From JAHEFU01 sp041395205 (GTDB taxonomy: Bacteria > 4484-113 > JAFGCY01), in contig JAWLAZ010000002.1 of assembly GCA_041395205.1 (NCBI GenBank), positions 248,001 through 312,000 of the forward strand: DNA of 64,000 nucleotides, read 5' to 3'. The notes under the pieces were generated by a model. It was not told where the DNA came from and ran no database searches. It worked only from the letters and a program-made list of their open reading frames with translations. This document shows, one piece after another, positions 24,310 to 33,069 of the stretch. The translations under genes and the position numbers were made by a program. Numbering within the stretch: the first letter of the stretch is position 1; the number at the start of each line of letters is the position of its first letter.

Positions 24310-25744
24310 TCACCTCAAACTGGATTACGCTCGGTATCGTACTCAAGGGAAGGTTCCGCATAGTCAGGAAATTCTGCGCTCCGATCGTGTCAACGGGCGA
24401 GGCACCGACATCCAGCAGCTGGTAGCTCTGCGTCGGCTCCAGCACCCGCGGCTTGACGGTCAGATCCATCCTGCGGGCGAAGACCGCATCGGAGCTGATC
24501 CAATATATCAGGCGGTACTGCTCCTCTCCGGGCAGGTAGAACCAGAAGCCGAACAGTGAGTCCGGGTCCGGGTAGATCCGGAAGGCCTGGATCGGATTGA
24601 CATCCAGTCCTGAGGAGTATTCCTGGGACATCATCACGTCGTAGGCTTCCGGCTGTTCATAAATGCGGTTGCTGTAGCGGAAGTGCGGCAGCACCTGGTA
24701 GCCGGCGCTGATCGTGTTGTTGAGCGTGCGCAGGGCGAAGTAGCTGGCCTTGTAGTTGCCCATGCCGTCGATCAGCCCGCAGCACTGTGCCGGGCGCAGC
24801 ATGCTGGCATCACTGTCCTGGATCGCCGAGATGATGATGCGTTCCACCCCGAGCCAGCCGAGGAACAGCACGGCCCGGCAGTAGGCGCTGGCCTGCTGGA
24901 CCTGGTCCACGCCGATGTCGGTGATGTCATAGCTGGTGCTGAAGCCAAGCGAAGTGACCCAGACCGGCTTGCCGCGGTCATGGCACCAGTCCATGATTTC
25001 CTGCATGTAGCGCAGTGAATGCTGCGAGCGGGTACGGCGCGAGATGTGCTCGATCCCGTCGGCGGGCGGGAAGAGATTGAAGGCCATGATGTCGATGCTG
25101 TCGAGTCCGCCGCCATCCTCGAGCATCTGCAGGAAGGTCAGGTCCGAACCACGGATCCCCGCGCAGACTATGCGCGCGCCGGGATCAGCCTCGCGGATGG
25201 CCCGGCCACTGTGCCGCAGCAGCTCGATGTAGTCGCGGCTCTGGATGCCGATCTTGTAGTTGATGTCGTCAAGCAGCTGGTAATTGTCAAAGGTCGCACC
25301 GTAGCGCTCGGCGATCAGCGTGCAGAATTCGGTGAAGTAGTCGCGGCTGGCACTGACGGCGGTCAGCACCGGGAGGATCTCGAAGCCATCACGGCTCAGG
25401 CGGCTGACAACCTGATCCAGCATCGCCCAGTCCTCATCCGACTCGCCCTGGAAGGCCTCCATCGGAATGCTGAGCCGCACCAGGCGGCAGCCGGTCTCGC
25501 GGGCCACCTCCACCTGCTGGCGGGTCAGGTCGTAGTTGTCAAGATGGATGCCCAGCGGATGGTGGCCGGGTTCGGCCCAGGAGGTGTTGACCGGCTCCGG
25601 GTTGAGTATCGCCAGAGTGTCCTTGCGCGGCAGGTCAGGGATGGTATCCGGAAGGCGGATCCACTCCGCACTCTGGCCATGCGCCGCCGGTCCGGCCAGC
25701 AGGCAGGACAGGGCCAGCATCAGGGCTGCGATGCGCCTGATCAT
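24293..25744 (-). CDS. Exported TIM-barrel glycoside-hydrolase-like protein, probably inactive
   Basis: 483 residues with a signal peptide (LMLALSCLLAGPAAHG). The central 60-350 region reads as a clan-A glycosidase barrel: GCRLVRLSIPME, then NYQLLDDINYK at 154-164 where clan A has a WNEPN-type acid/base Glu, then KPVWVTSLGFSTS at 259-271 where the nucleophile Glu of VTEFGWST-type motifs is expected. Here those positions are Asp and Ser265. A C-terminal beta domain follows. Cotranscribed between two glycosyltransferases, it may bind the polysaccharide instead of cutting it. Confidence 0.65.
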   Translation of the reverse strand: MIRRIAALMLALSCLLAGPAAHGQSAEWIRLPDTIPDLPRKDTLAILNPEPVNTSWAEPGHHPLGIHLDNYDLTRQQVEVARETGCRLVRLSIPMEAFQGESDEDWAMLDQVVSRLSRDGFEILPVLTAVSASRDYFTEFCTLIAERYGATFDNYQLLDDINYKIGIQSRDYIELLRHSGRAIREADPGARIVCAGIRGSDLTFLQMLEDGGGLDSIDIMAFNLFPPADGIEHISRRTRSQHSLRYMQEIMDWCHDRGKPVWVTSLGFSTSYDITDIGVDQVQQASAYCRAVLFLGWLGVERIIISAIQDSDASMLRPAQCCGLIDGMGNYKASYFALRTLNNTISAGYQVLPHFRYSNRIYEQPEAYDVMMSQEYSSGLDVNPIQAFRIYPDPDSLFGFWFYLPGEEQYRLIYWISSDAVFARRMDLTVKPRVLEPTQSYQLLDVGASPVDTIGAQNFLTMRNLPLSTIPSVIQFEVNDNGR

Positions 25745-26901
25745 GTATCGAGCTTGCGGATCTTGTTGTACATGTCCAGATGGCTGGAAGCCACGTTCGC
25801 GAAGCTGAAGCGCCTCGCGAACTCACGCTGGCGCGTGATCACCTCATTCCACTCCTTTTCCAGCCTGCCCGAAAGCAGGTCGATCAGCAGGACGGCGAGC
25901 GAGGTCGCATTGTTCTCGGCAGGGGCGAAATAGGGATGCTCCTCCGTGCTGCCATGACCGACCACCAGCGGCAGCTCGAGATGCGAGATGCTGGCCACGC
26001 TGGAGCGCTTGGAGGAGAAGCCCTCGGCGAACTGGAACACACCGAGCATGCAGCGCGTTGCCAGCTGGGCCAGCCTGTCCTGCGGGATATGGCCGACACG
26101 CACCACGGCGTCCGTCAGGTTGAACTCCGTGATCAGTCCGAGCACATGCTCGCGCAGGCTGCTGCCCTCCGGAAAGTCGCCACCGAGATACAGGATCGGC
26201 TGCTTGCCGGCTTCACGCATCACGTGCATGGCCTCCAGCAGTTTCCTGAAACCCTTGCCCCTGGCGGGCAGGCCGTAGTGGAAGATGCTCCAGGGCTCAC
26301 GCGTGGAGGGTCCCTCCAGCTCAGGCCAGCCGATCAGGGGCTGGCCTTCCGCCGCGTTCCAGACATCGGCCAGCTCCCGCTGGCTGTCGAGCACGTTGCC
26401 AACCGGCAGCGCACAGATCATCCGGCTGCCGGACTTGCGCGAGATCGCCTCCATCTCCGCTTCATTGGTGACGAAGATCAGGTCCGAGCGCGGGATCATC
26501 TGGTCGATCACGAGCTTGCGCAGCGGATGGCTGGTCGTCCACTCATGCAGGGTGATGGCAATCCGTGAACGCGAGTTCATGCCGGCGAGGTTCTCCGGGA
26601 GATACCCCGGTAGCAGGGACTTGCCGAAGCCCTTGCTGGGATACTGCACATGCACGATGTCGTAGGCACCACTCACCAGTTCCTTCTTGAAGGAAGGCAG
26701 GCTCAGCATGCTGAAGCCGTCCATCGGGTGCAGGAACAGGGTGTGCAGCTTCTCAAAGGGCCGCCGCACGGGGCCGTGATCCTTCGAGTAGTAGAGGTGC
26801 ACCTCACCGTCAAGCGCCAGGTGCTGGGCCAGCTCGTATGTATAGTCACCGACACCGCAATGCGTGTCCCCCGCGCTGCCGGTCACGAGTGCAATCTTCA
26901 C
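25741..26901 (-). CDS. Glycosyltransferase family 4 (GT-B)
   Basis: 386 residues. The N-terminus MKIALVTGSAGDTHCGVGDY has the GxGDYxxxLA acceptor-side loop, and YDIVHVQYPSKG and SIFHYGLPARGKGFRKLLEA are GT4 motifs. The donor-binding E-x7-E region is less canonical (FQFAEGFSSKRSSV, HLELPLVVG), so the sugar is uncertain. First gene of the operon. The GTG start is supported by TAGAAT 6 nt upstream. Overlaps the next gene by 4 nt. Confidence 0.82.
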   Translation of the reverse strand: MKIALVTGSAGDTHCGVGDYTYELAQHLALDGEVHLYYSKDHGPVRRPFEKLHTLFLHPMDGFSMLSLPSFKKELVSGAYDIVHVQYPSKGFGKSLLPGYLPENLAGMNSRSRIAITLHEWTTSHPLRKLVIDQMIPRSDLIFVTNEAEMEAISRKSGSRMICALPVGNVLDSQRELADVWNAAEGQPLIGWPELEGPSTREPWSIFHYGLPARGKGFRKLLEAMHVMREAGKQPILYLGGDFPEGSSLREHVLGLITEFNLTDAVVRVGHIPQDRLAQLATRCMLGVFQFAEGFSSKRSSVASISHLELPLVVGHGSTEEHPYFAPAENNATSLAVLLIDLLSGRLEKEWNEVITRQREFARRFSFANVASSHLDMYNKIRKLDT

Positions 26902-26907
26902 CGCACA

Positions 26908-26913
26908 ATTCTA
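26908..26913 (-). promoter_or_regulatory. -10 box of the glycosyltransferase operon, leaderless
   Basis: On the minus strand GGCTAGAAT is followed by TGTGCG and the GTG start. The 18-nt stretch through the start codon differs by only one base from that of lysC (52845-52862). Confidence 0.5.
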
Positions 26914-26978
26914 GCCTATTTGCCATGGCCTCCGGGTGCGCTGGCAGGCTGCTGCTATACTCGGCACGGAGGGAAGGA

Positions 26979-27506
26979 ATGCAGTATCTGTCACGCGCGG
27001 ATCTGATCGAGGAGATGAAGAAGATCGCCCTTTTGGAGGGCGACTTCACGCTGCGCAGCGGCCAGAAGAGCCGCTGGTACTTCGACAAGTACCGCTTTGA
27101 GGGCCAGCCGCGGATCATGCACAGCGTCGCGCACCATATGTCGCGCCTGATTCCGGCTGACACCCACCGCCTGGCGGGGGTGGAGCTCGGCGGGATCCCG
27201 ATGGTGACTGCACTCTCCATGCACACCGACATCCCCTGCGTATTCATCCGCAAGGCCGCCAAGGAGTACGGCACGGCAGCCCAGGTGGAAGGCAGCTTCG
27301 AGAAGACGGACAGGCTGCTGATCATTGAGGACGTGGTGACCACCGGCGGGCAGGTGATCGAAATGCTGACCAGCATGCGCGAGGAAGGCTTCAACATCAT
27401 CGGCTGCATGGCGGTGCTGAACCGTAAGCAGGGTGCGGATGAAGCCTTCGAGAAGGAACAGATCCCCTTCTGGAGCCTGTTTTCCCGCGATGATTTCGGC
27501 TTCTAA
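26979..27506 (+). CDS. pyrE: Orotate phosphoribosyltransferase
   Basis: Makes OMP from orotate and PRPP. 175 residues, slightly short. The PRPP loop is LIIEDVVTTGGQV, and FDKYRFEG and FIRKAAKEYGT match the family. The ATG at 26979 follows GGAGGGAAGGA and is preferred to in-frame sites further upstream that would overlap the divergent operon. TATACT at about 26956-26961 is a plausible -10 box. It is separated from the other pyr genes of the window. Confidence 0.9.
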   Translation: MQYLSRADLIEEMKKIALLEGDFTLRSGQKSRWYFDKYRFEGQPRIMHSVAHHMSRLIPADTHRLAGVELGGIPMVTALSMHTDIPCVFIRKAAKEYGTAAQVEGSFEKTDRLLIIEDVVTTGGQVIEMLTSMREEGFNIIGCMAVLNRKQGADEAFEKEQIPFWSLFSRDDFGF

Positions 27507-27540
27507 TCGAGAATTCAGTCACAGATAGCCTCTCAACCCT

Positions 27541-27546
27541 TATAAT
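27541..27546 (+). promoter_or_regulatory. Consensus -10 box upstream of the MFS gene
   Basis: TATAAT, 24 nt before the GTG at 27571, with GAGG as ribosome site in between. The -35 region is weak. Confidence 0.4.
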
Positions 27547-27570
27547 CCGGGCGTTCTTGACGAGGCGCAT

Positions 27571-29034
27571 GTGAGCAGAGGCAAACCCACAGGTCCGGCA
27601 TTTCCCTGGAAGATCTTCTCGGTCGTGCTGATCGGCACATTTCTTGGTCCGATCGGCGGCCTGATGGTGGGCGTGGCCCTGCCGACCCTGTCCCGTGAGT
27701 ATCAGACGGACGTCAACAGCACGATCTGGGTGCTCCTCAGCTACCTCGTGATGACGACCTTCATGCTGCCCATCGTCGGGCGGCTGGGGACGCAGTACGG
27801 CCTCAAGCGCATCTACGTCAGCGGCTTCCTGATCGACCTGCTCGGCACGGTGCTCTGCGCCCTGGCGCCAGGCAGCAGCATTGCCTACCTCGTCGCCTAC
27901 CGCGTGATCCAGGCGCTCGGCAGCGTGATGGTATTCGCGCTGTTCAGTGCGATCATCACGCGCTATGTCCCGGAGGAGCGCCGCGGCATGGCCTTCGGGA
28001 TGACCGGCGGGATGGTGGCGATCAGCATGCTGATCGGCTTCCCGCTGGCTGGTGCTTTGTGCGCACATGCCGGCTGGCCCTGGATCTTCTGGGTGCAGGT
28101 CCCGATCCAGTTCGTGGGCCTGATCGTGGGTTCGATGTTCCTGCCGGATGACCGGCTCGGTGAGCGCCAGGCCTTCAGCCCGCTGTCAGTGCTGAGCTGG
28201 CTGGGGCTGACCACCGGTTTCGCCGTGATCGCGGAATGCTTCAAGGGCAACCTCTCCAGCCAGCTGCTGGGCTGGCTCGGACCGGCCTGGCTGCTCTGCC
28301 TGGCCGGGTTCTACTTCGCCGAGCGAGGAGCAGCGCCCCTGTTTGAATACTCGATCTTCCGGCGCCGGCCCTTCTGGGTCTGTGCACTGGGCCTGATGCT
28401 CAACAACTTCGTGATCCAGGTCTGGCTGATCTTCACCACCTACTACCTTGAGGACTACCTGGGGATGGACCAGCTGCAGAGCGGCAGGCTATTGGGCCTG
28501 TCACTGCTGGCAACCTTCTTCTCCGCCCCGCTCGCCGGACGGCTGGTGGACCGCATCGGCCAGCGCCGTCCACTGCTGGCCGGGCTGGTGATCAACCTGC
28601 TGAGCATGCTGACCATGGCCATGGGGCTCAGGCAGGGCAGCATGCCGGTCATGTCCGTGGGCATTGTGCTGCTGGGACTGGGTGGTGGACTGTTCAACGC
28701 CCCCGCGATGTCGACAATGATGAGCACGGTCCCGGACGAGCAGCAGGCCAAGGCCTCCAGCGTCAATTCGCTGACCCGCAACATCGGCTTCCTGCTGGGA
28801 GCCAGCGGCGGAGCGCTGCTGTTCTCGGCCTTCCTCGTCAACTCGGGACCGCAGGGCCATGCCTACCTGCAGGCATTCCAGTCAGCACTGCTCAACCCGG
28901 ATACCGTACCGCTGGAAGCCTTCCGCTTCAGCTTCTCCGGCCTGCTGTTTGTCTGCGCCGGGCTGCTGCTGCTGGCTACGCTGCTGGCCTGGAAGCTGCC
29001 GGAGCGGGTCCAGCGCGAAGCAGCGCAGGGCTGA
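27571..29034 (+). CDS. MFS transporter, DHA2 (14-TM drug:H+ antiporter) family
   Basis: 487 residues with about 14 hydrophobic helices. Motif A is GRLGTQYGLKRIY between helices 2 and 3, motif B-like RVIQALGSVMVFALF, and motif C-like GGMVAISMLIGFPLAGAL. The DHA2 set exports drugs, dyes or siderophore-like compounds at the cost of the proton gradient. No adjacent membrane-fusion protein or regulator is seen, so it may act alone. Confidence 0.88.
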   Translation: MSRGKPTGPAFPWKIFSVVLIGTFLGPIGGLMVGVALPTLSREYQTDVNSTIWVLLSYLVMTTFMLPIVGRLGTQYGLKRIYVSGFLIDLLGTVLCALAPGSSIAYLVAYRVIQALGSVMVFALFSAIITRYVPEERRGMAFGMTGGMVAISMLIGFPLAGALCAHAGWPWIFWVQVPIQFVGLIVGSMFLPDDRLGERQAFSPLSVLSWLGLTTGFAVIAECFKGNLSSQLLGWLGPAWLLCLAGFYFAERGAAPLFEYSIFRRRPFWVCALGLMLNNFVIQVWLIFTTYYLEDYLGMDQLQSGRLLGLSLLATFFSAPLAGRLVDRIGQRRPLLAGLVINLLSMLTMAMGLRQGSMPVMSVGIVLLGLGGGLFNAPAMSTMMSTVPDEQQAKASSVNSLTRNIGFLLGASGGALLFSAFLVNSGPQGHAYLQAFQSALLNPDTVPLEAFRFSFSGLLFVCAGLLLLATLLAWKLPERVQREAAQG

Positions 29035-29397
29035 GTGAAGTAACAGCCCCGCATGCAGCAGGATAAGGACACTCTAACGGGATGATATGGCCATAGGGAG
29101 CAGTGTCATCACCAAGCCTGACATGCCTGTGTCTGGACAGCGTGTCAGACGCTGTCAAACGTAGACGCTTCAACAACCCGGAACGGACATCCGGCCGCAG
29201 AATGCCAACCCCGTTAGTGGTACTCGTTCTGCTTGCCAACACTGTGTCCTGATTCATAACCTTCCTTGCCAACCGACCTGAGCTTCCTGCAAGTTCCTGG
29301 GACTGGCGCGATGGCCTTAACCATGTTCCGGCGTGCAGGCAGAAAGTGAAAAGGCCACCCCGCAGGGTGGCCTGATCAGTTCAATGTCAGGTATGGC
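29035..29397. other. Intergenic region between convergent transcripts
   Basis: 363 bp without a credible gene. Apart from the terminator near 29349-29372 I see only weak inverted repeats (GACAGCGTGTCAGACGCTGTC at 29137-29157). Confidence 0.5.
29349..29372 (-). terminator. Rho-independent terminator of the protease operon
   Basis: On the minus strand GGCCACCC-TGCG-GGGTGGCC is followed by TTTT. It lies about 25 bp after the stop of the last HtrA-like gene. Confidence 0.75.
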
Positions 29398-30624
29398 CTA
29401 GAAGAATTCGCTCATGCGGGCCAGGTCGCTGCGGGTCAGGTTGGAATCCGAGCTGCTGTCCGGCAGGTAGGCCGTGGCGGCGGGATGCTGGCCGATGGTG
29501 ACTTCCACATCGAACAGGTTGCCGTTGCGCAGGATGCCGAAGATGAAGATGTCATCACGCTGTGCGGTGGACACGAGCACCTCGAGCTGCTGCACGTTCT
29601 TGATGAGCTGGTAAGGCACCTTGACCGTGTCCTCACCGGTGTTCTCGTCCTGGTTGACAACGGTCACCGTCATCAGCCAGTCCATGCGGCGCAGGCCATA
29701 CTCGGCGGCCGGGCCCTCACGCCACACACCGTTGATCAGGATACCGGTGTCCCAGTACTGGTCAGGCATGCCGAAGAACATCTTCAGGTCATCGGACTGC
29801 GTGCGCAGGCCGGATGTACCCTGGGAGCCGGCATAGGGCTGGATGCCCAGCCAGGGATGCCAGACCACGTCCTCGTCATTGGCGGGACGGGTGCTTTCGT
29901 GGTTGGAGATGATCTCGTCAGCCACGCGCTTCACGATCCAGCTCGGGGAGAAGAAGCTGATGCGCTGCAGGCTGCCGCCACCACCCTGGATGTCGTGGAA
30001 GCCGATGACCTCACCGAGGTCATTGAAGAGCGGGCAGCCCTCATTGCCGATGTTGATCGGCACGTCGGCCTGGATCATGTTCGGGATCAGGATCTTGCGG
30101 CTGTTGCGGAAGGTACGGATCGCGGAGATGATGCCGCTGGTCACGGTACCGCCGTAACCGCCGGAATAACCGATGGCCAGCACGGGCTCACCCTGCTCGT
30201 AGGGCAGGCTGCCGATGTCGGAGTTGTAGAGTTCGCCGCGCATCTTGATCGGCTTCAGGTCGTGATCAGCATCGGGGTTGATCTTGATCACGCCCACGCC
30301 GTACTGCAGATCGGCACCGATGAACTCGGCCTCATACTCGTGGCCGTCCTCGAAGCGCACGTTGAGGTAGATACCGTCATCAATGGAATTGCTGTCCGTG
30401 AGGATGTAGCCGTTCTCCGTGTAGACGACGCCGGTGATCTGCCGTGTGAGCAGGCTCTGGGTCGAGATGTCGAAGGTCGCATAGTTGACCGCGAGCGAGT
30501 TGATGTCGATCGACACCACGCTGTCGCGCACTTCTTCGACGACGTCAATCGCCTTGTAGTCCTGCGCGAGAGCCTGTCCCGCCAGCGACGCCGTAAGGAT
30601 TACTGCCAAGCAAAAAGCCCGCAT
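29398..30624 (-). CDS. HtrA/DegP-like pseudoprotease (triad lost), fourth gene of the quartet
   Basis: 408 residues with a signal peptide (LAVILTASLAGQALA). The trypsin-like S1C fold is recognisable, but all three catalytic positions differ: His is Asn79 in ILTDSNSID, Asp is Gly109 in YGVGVIKI, and Ser is Glu195 in NIGNEGCPLF. A PDZ-like region follows (GPAAEYGLRRMDWLM). The ATG at 30624 has AGGAG upstream; the longer frame would overlap the neighbour. It follows an active paralogue by 25 nt. It cannot be a serine protease as read; it could be a scaffold or regulatory subunit of its neighbours. Confidence 0.75.
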   Translation of the reverse strand: MRAFCLAVILTASLAGQALAQDYKAIDVVEEVRDSVVSIDINSLAVNYATFDISTQSLLTRQITGVVYTENGYILTDSNSIDDGIYLNVRFEDGHEYEAEFIGADLQYGVGVIKINPDADHDLKPIKMRGELYNSDIGSLPYEQGEPVLAIGYSGGYGGTVTSGIISAIRTFRNSRKILIPNMIQADVPINIGNEGCPLFNDLGEVIGFHDIQGGGGSLQRISFFSPSWIVKRVADEIISNHESTRPANDEDVVWHPWLGIQPYAGSQGTSGLRTQSDDLKMFFGMPDQYWDTGILINGVWREGPAAEYGLRRMDWLMTVTVVNQDENTGEDTVKVPYQLIKNVQQLEVLVSTAQRDDIFIFGILRNGNLFDVEVTIGQHPAATAYLPDSSSDSNLTRSDLARMSEFF

Positions 30625-30649
30625 GCCATATCTCCTAAACCCTACCTGA

Positions 30650-31816
30650 TTAGACCGAAAACTCGGAGTCATAGGTCCGTTTCACTCCCACCTCAACGAA
30701 GATGGGATCCTTGATGATCTTGCCATCCCGCTTGACCACCAGTTCCATCTCGTTCCCGATTTCCTGCGAGAAGACATACAGGCGCAGCTTCTCGGGATCG
30801 GTGAACTTCTGTCCGTCAACACTGACGATGATATCACCCTTCCGCAGGCCTGACCGGCTGGCCGGGCTGTCACGGCGGATGTTGTAGATCTCGATGTAGT
30901 CAGGGCGGTACTTCTCTGTGAACTCGGTGTATTCATCAACACTCACCCAGTTCGGGAAGATGATGTCCATCCCTGTCCAGGGCTTCTCGAACTTGCCCTT
31001 CTCCAGCAGCTGGAACACGAAGTCCTTTGCCAGGTTGATCGGAATCGCGTGGTTCGAGTTCTGGGCCATCTGGAAGGAACCGCCCCAGAAGTTGATGCCG
31101 ATCACCTCGCCGCGGTTGTTGAACAGCGGCCCGCCGGAGTTTCCGGGGTTGATCGGCGTGGATACCTTGAAAGCGTAATCAAAATTGGTACCGTACTGAC
31201 GGCCGAGATCCGCCTGGGCCTGGCGGTTGATGCCAAGCAGGAACTCAATCGGCCAGTCCCGGCCGCTGACTTCACCGGTGGTGGCTGTCTGCATCAGCAT
31301 GCCGGCCTCATACGGATTGGAGCGGTCAGTGCCTACGGCGTCATTGAAGTCGCCGGGAGCTCCCATGGCCAGGCCCAGCTCGCCGATCTGCACGGCATCG
31401 CTGTCACCCAGCACCACCGGGAAGACCGTGCGCTCATTCATGGGCAGCTCACGCTCATCCGGCAGGCCGTAGATCTCCAGCAGGGCAATGTCAATGCCGG
31501 GTTCAGTTCCCAGCATATGGGCCTTGTAGACTGCGCCATCCCAGAAGGTGACGGAGGAAACACTGGAGGTGCCACTCACATGGTGATTGGTGATGGCATA
31601 ACCGATGCCCGTGTCGTAGTCAATCTCGAACACGAAGCCGGATCCACCACCCCAGCCGCCGATGGTTGGACCACCGAGTTCAATGCCCTGCACCTTGATC
31701 ACGCCCTTCCGGACCTGGTTGACGATGTCCTCGGTGGAGAGCACATCCTCCTGCTGCGCGAGCGCAGTGCTTGCCAGCGTGGCGATCATCAGAATTGTCA
31801 GCAGGACTGTCCTCAT
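30650..31816 (-). CDS. HtrA/DegP-type serine protease, third gene of the quartet
   Basis: 388 residues with signal peptide (ILMIATLASTALA). Triad intact: His79 in ITNHHVSG, Asp109 in GIDIALLEI, Ser227 in PGNSGGPLFN. One PDZ domain follows (SPASRSGLRKGDIIVSVDGQ). Envelope quality-control proteases of this type cut misfolded exported proteins. It ends in RTYDSEFSV, close to the RTYDAEFSV of its tandem paralogue, with which it shares most of its sequence. ATG at 31816 with GGAG upstream; the gene starts 19 nt after the paralogue stop. Confidence 0.9.
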   Translation of the reverse strand: MRTVLLTILMIATLASTALAQQEDVLSTEDIVNQVRKGVIKVQGIELGGPTIGGWGGGSGFVFEIDYDTGIGYAITNHHVSGTSSVSSVTFWDGAVYKAHMLGTEPGIDIALLEIYGLPDERELPMNERTVFPVVLGDSDAVQIGELGLAMGAPGDFNDAVGTDRSNPYEAGMLMQTATTGEVSGRDWPIEFLLGINRQAQADLGRQYGTNFDYAFKVSTPINPGNSGGPLFNNRGEVIGINFWGGSFQMAQNSNHAIPINLAKDFVFQLLEKGKFEKPWTGMDIIFPNWVSVDEYTEFTEKYRPDYIEIYNIRRDSPASRSGLRKGDIIVSVDGQKFTDPEKLRLYVFSQEIGNEMELVVKRDGKIIKDPIFVEVGVKRTYDSEFSV

Positions 31817-31835
31817 ATTCGGCTCCAGCCGGTTC

Positions 31836-33008
31836 TCAGACGGAGAACTCAGCGTCGTACGTACGCTTGGGACCGATCTCAAGGAAGATCGGCTCCTTGA
31901 CCATGCGGCCATTGCGCTTCACCATGATCTCAATTTCAGTGCCGATGTCCTGGCTGAAGACATACAGGCGCAGCTTCTCGGGATCCTCGAAGTTCTGGCC
32001 GTCGACGCTGGTGATCACATCGCCCTTGCGCAGACCGGCACGCTCAGCGGGGCTGTCCTTGCGGACTCCATAGACTTCCACATAATCCGGGCGGTACTTC
32101 TCCGCGAATTCGGTGTACTCATCCGGGCCGATCCAGCTGGGGAAGATGATGTCCACACCCATCCAGGGCTTTTCGAACTTGCCCTTCTCCAGGAACTGGA
32201 ACACGAAGTCCTTAGCCAGGTTGATCGGAATGGCATGGTTCTGGTTCTGGCCAAGGGCCCAGGAACCACCATAGAAATTGATGCCGATCACTTCGCCCTT
32301 CTGGTTGAAGAGCGGACCGCCGGAGTTACCACCGTTGATGGCGGTTGCCATGCGGAAGGCGTAGTCGAAATTGGTGCCGTACTGAGCGCCGAGAGAACCA
32401 CGGTTCTGGCGATTGATCCCGAGCAGGAATTCAATCGGCCAGTCACGGCCGGTGACGACACCCTGGGTGGCGGTGGTCAGCAGCAGGAAGGTCTCATAGG
32501 GATTGGAACGGTCGATGTTCACCGCATCCTGGCCGTCGCCGGGGTTACCCATTGCCAGACCAAGCTCACCGATGCGCACCGCGTCACTGTCACCGAGCAC
32601 CACGGGCACGATCGTCTTCTCATCCTCGGGCAGCTCACGCTCATCCGGGATGTCGTAGATCTCGAGCAGACAGACGTCAATGCCGGGCTCAGTCGCCAGG
32701 TGGCGGGCCTTGTACACCGCGCCGTCCCAGAAGGTCACGGCGCTGGCACTGCTGTTGCCGCTCACGTGATGGTTGGTGATCGCATAGGCCGTGTTCGTGT
32801 CGTAGTCGACCTCGAACACGAAACCGGATCCACCGCCCCAGCCACCGACCGTCGGCGCACCGAGCTCAATGCCCTGGACGCGGATCACGCCCTTCTTGAC
32901 CTTGCGGATCACATCCTCGATGCTCATGGACGAATCGTCCTGCGCATACGCGCTGGCCATCATCGCCACAAGCGCCATTACCGTCAATGCGAAAAGCTTC
33001 TTAATCAT
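31836..33008 (-). CDS. HtrA/DegP-type serine protease, second gene of the quartet
   Basis: 390 residues with signal peptide (LFALTVMALVAMMASAYA). Triad intact: His81 in ITNHHVSG, Asp111 in GIDVCLLEI, Ser229 in GGNSGGPLFN. PDZ follows (SPAERAGLRKGDVITSVDGQ). Compared with classical DegP it has one PDZ domain, and an insert of about 60 residues before the Ser motif (RDWPIEFLLGINRQ) that it shares with the next gene. The pair looks like a recent tandem duplication. Confidence 0.9.
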   Translation of the reverse strand: MIKKLFALTVMALVAMMASAYAQDDSSMSIEDVIRKVKKGVIRVQGIELGAPTVGGWGGGSGFVFEVDYDTNTAYAITNHHVSGNSSASAVTFWDGAVYKARHLATEPGIDVCLLEIYDIPDERELPEDEKTIVPVVLGDSDAVRIGELGLAMGNPGDGQDAVNIDRSNPYETFLLLTTATQGVVTGRDWPIEFLLGINRQNRGSLGAQYGTNFDYAFRMATAINGGNSGGPLFNQKGEVIGINFYGGSWALGQNQNHAIPINLAKDFVFQFLEKGKFEKPWMGVDIIFPSWIGPDEYTEFAEKYRPDYVEVYGVRKDSPAERAGLRKGDVITSVDGQNFEDPEKLRLYVFSQDIGTEIEIMVKRNGRMVKEPIFLEIGPKRTYDAEFSV

Positions 33009-33069
33009 GCCCTGCTCCCTTGCTAGAGATCACTGCCAGCCAAGTGCTGGATGGGACAAAATCAGCGGA

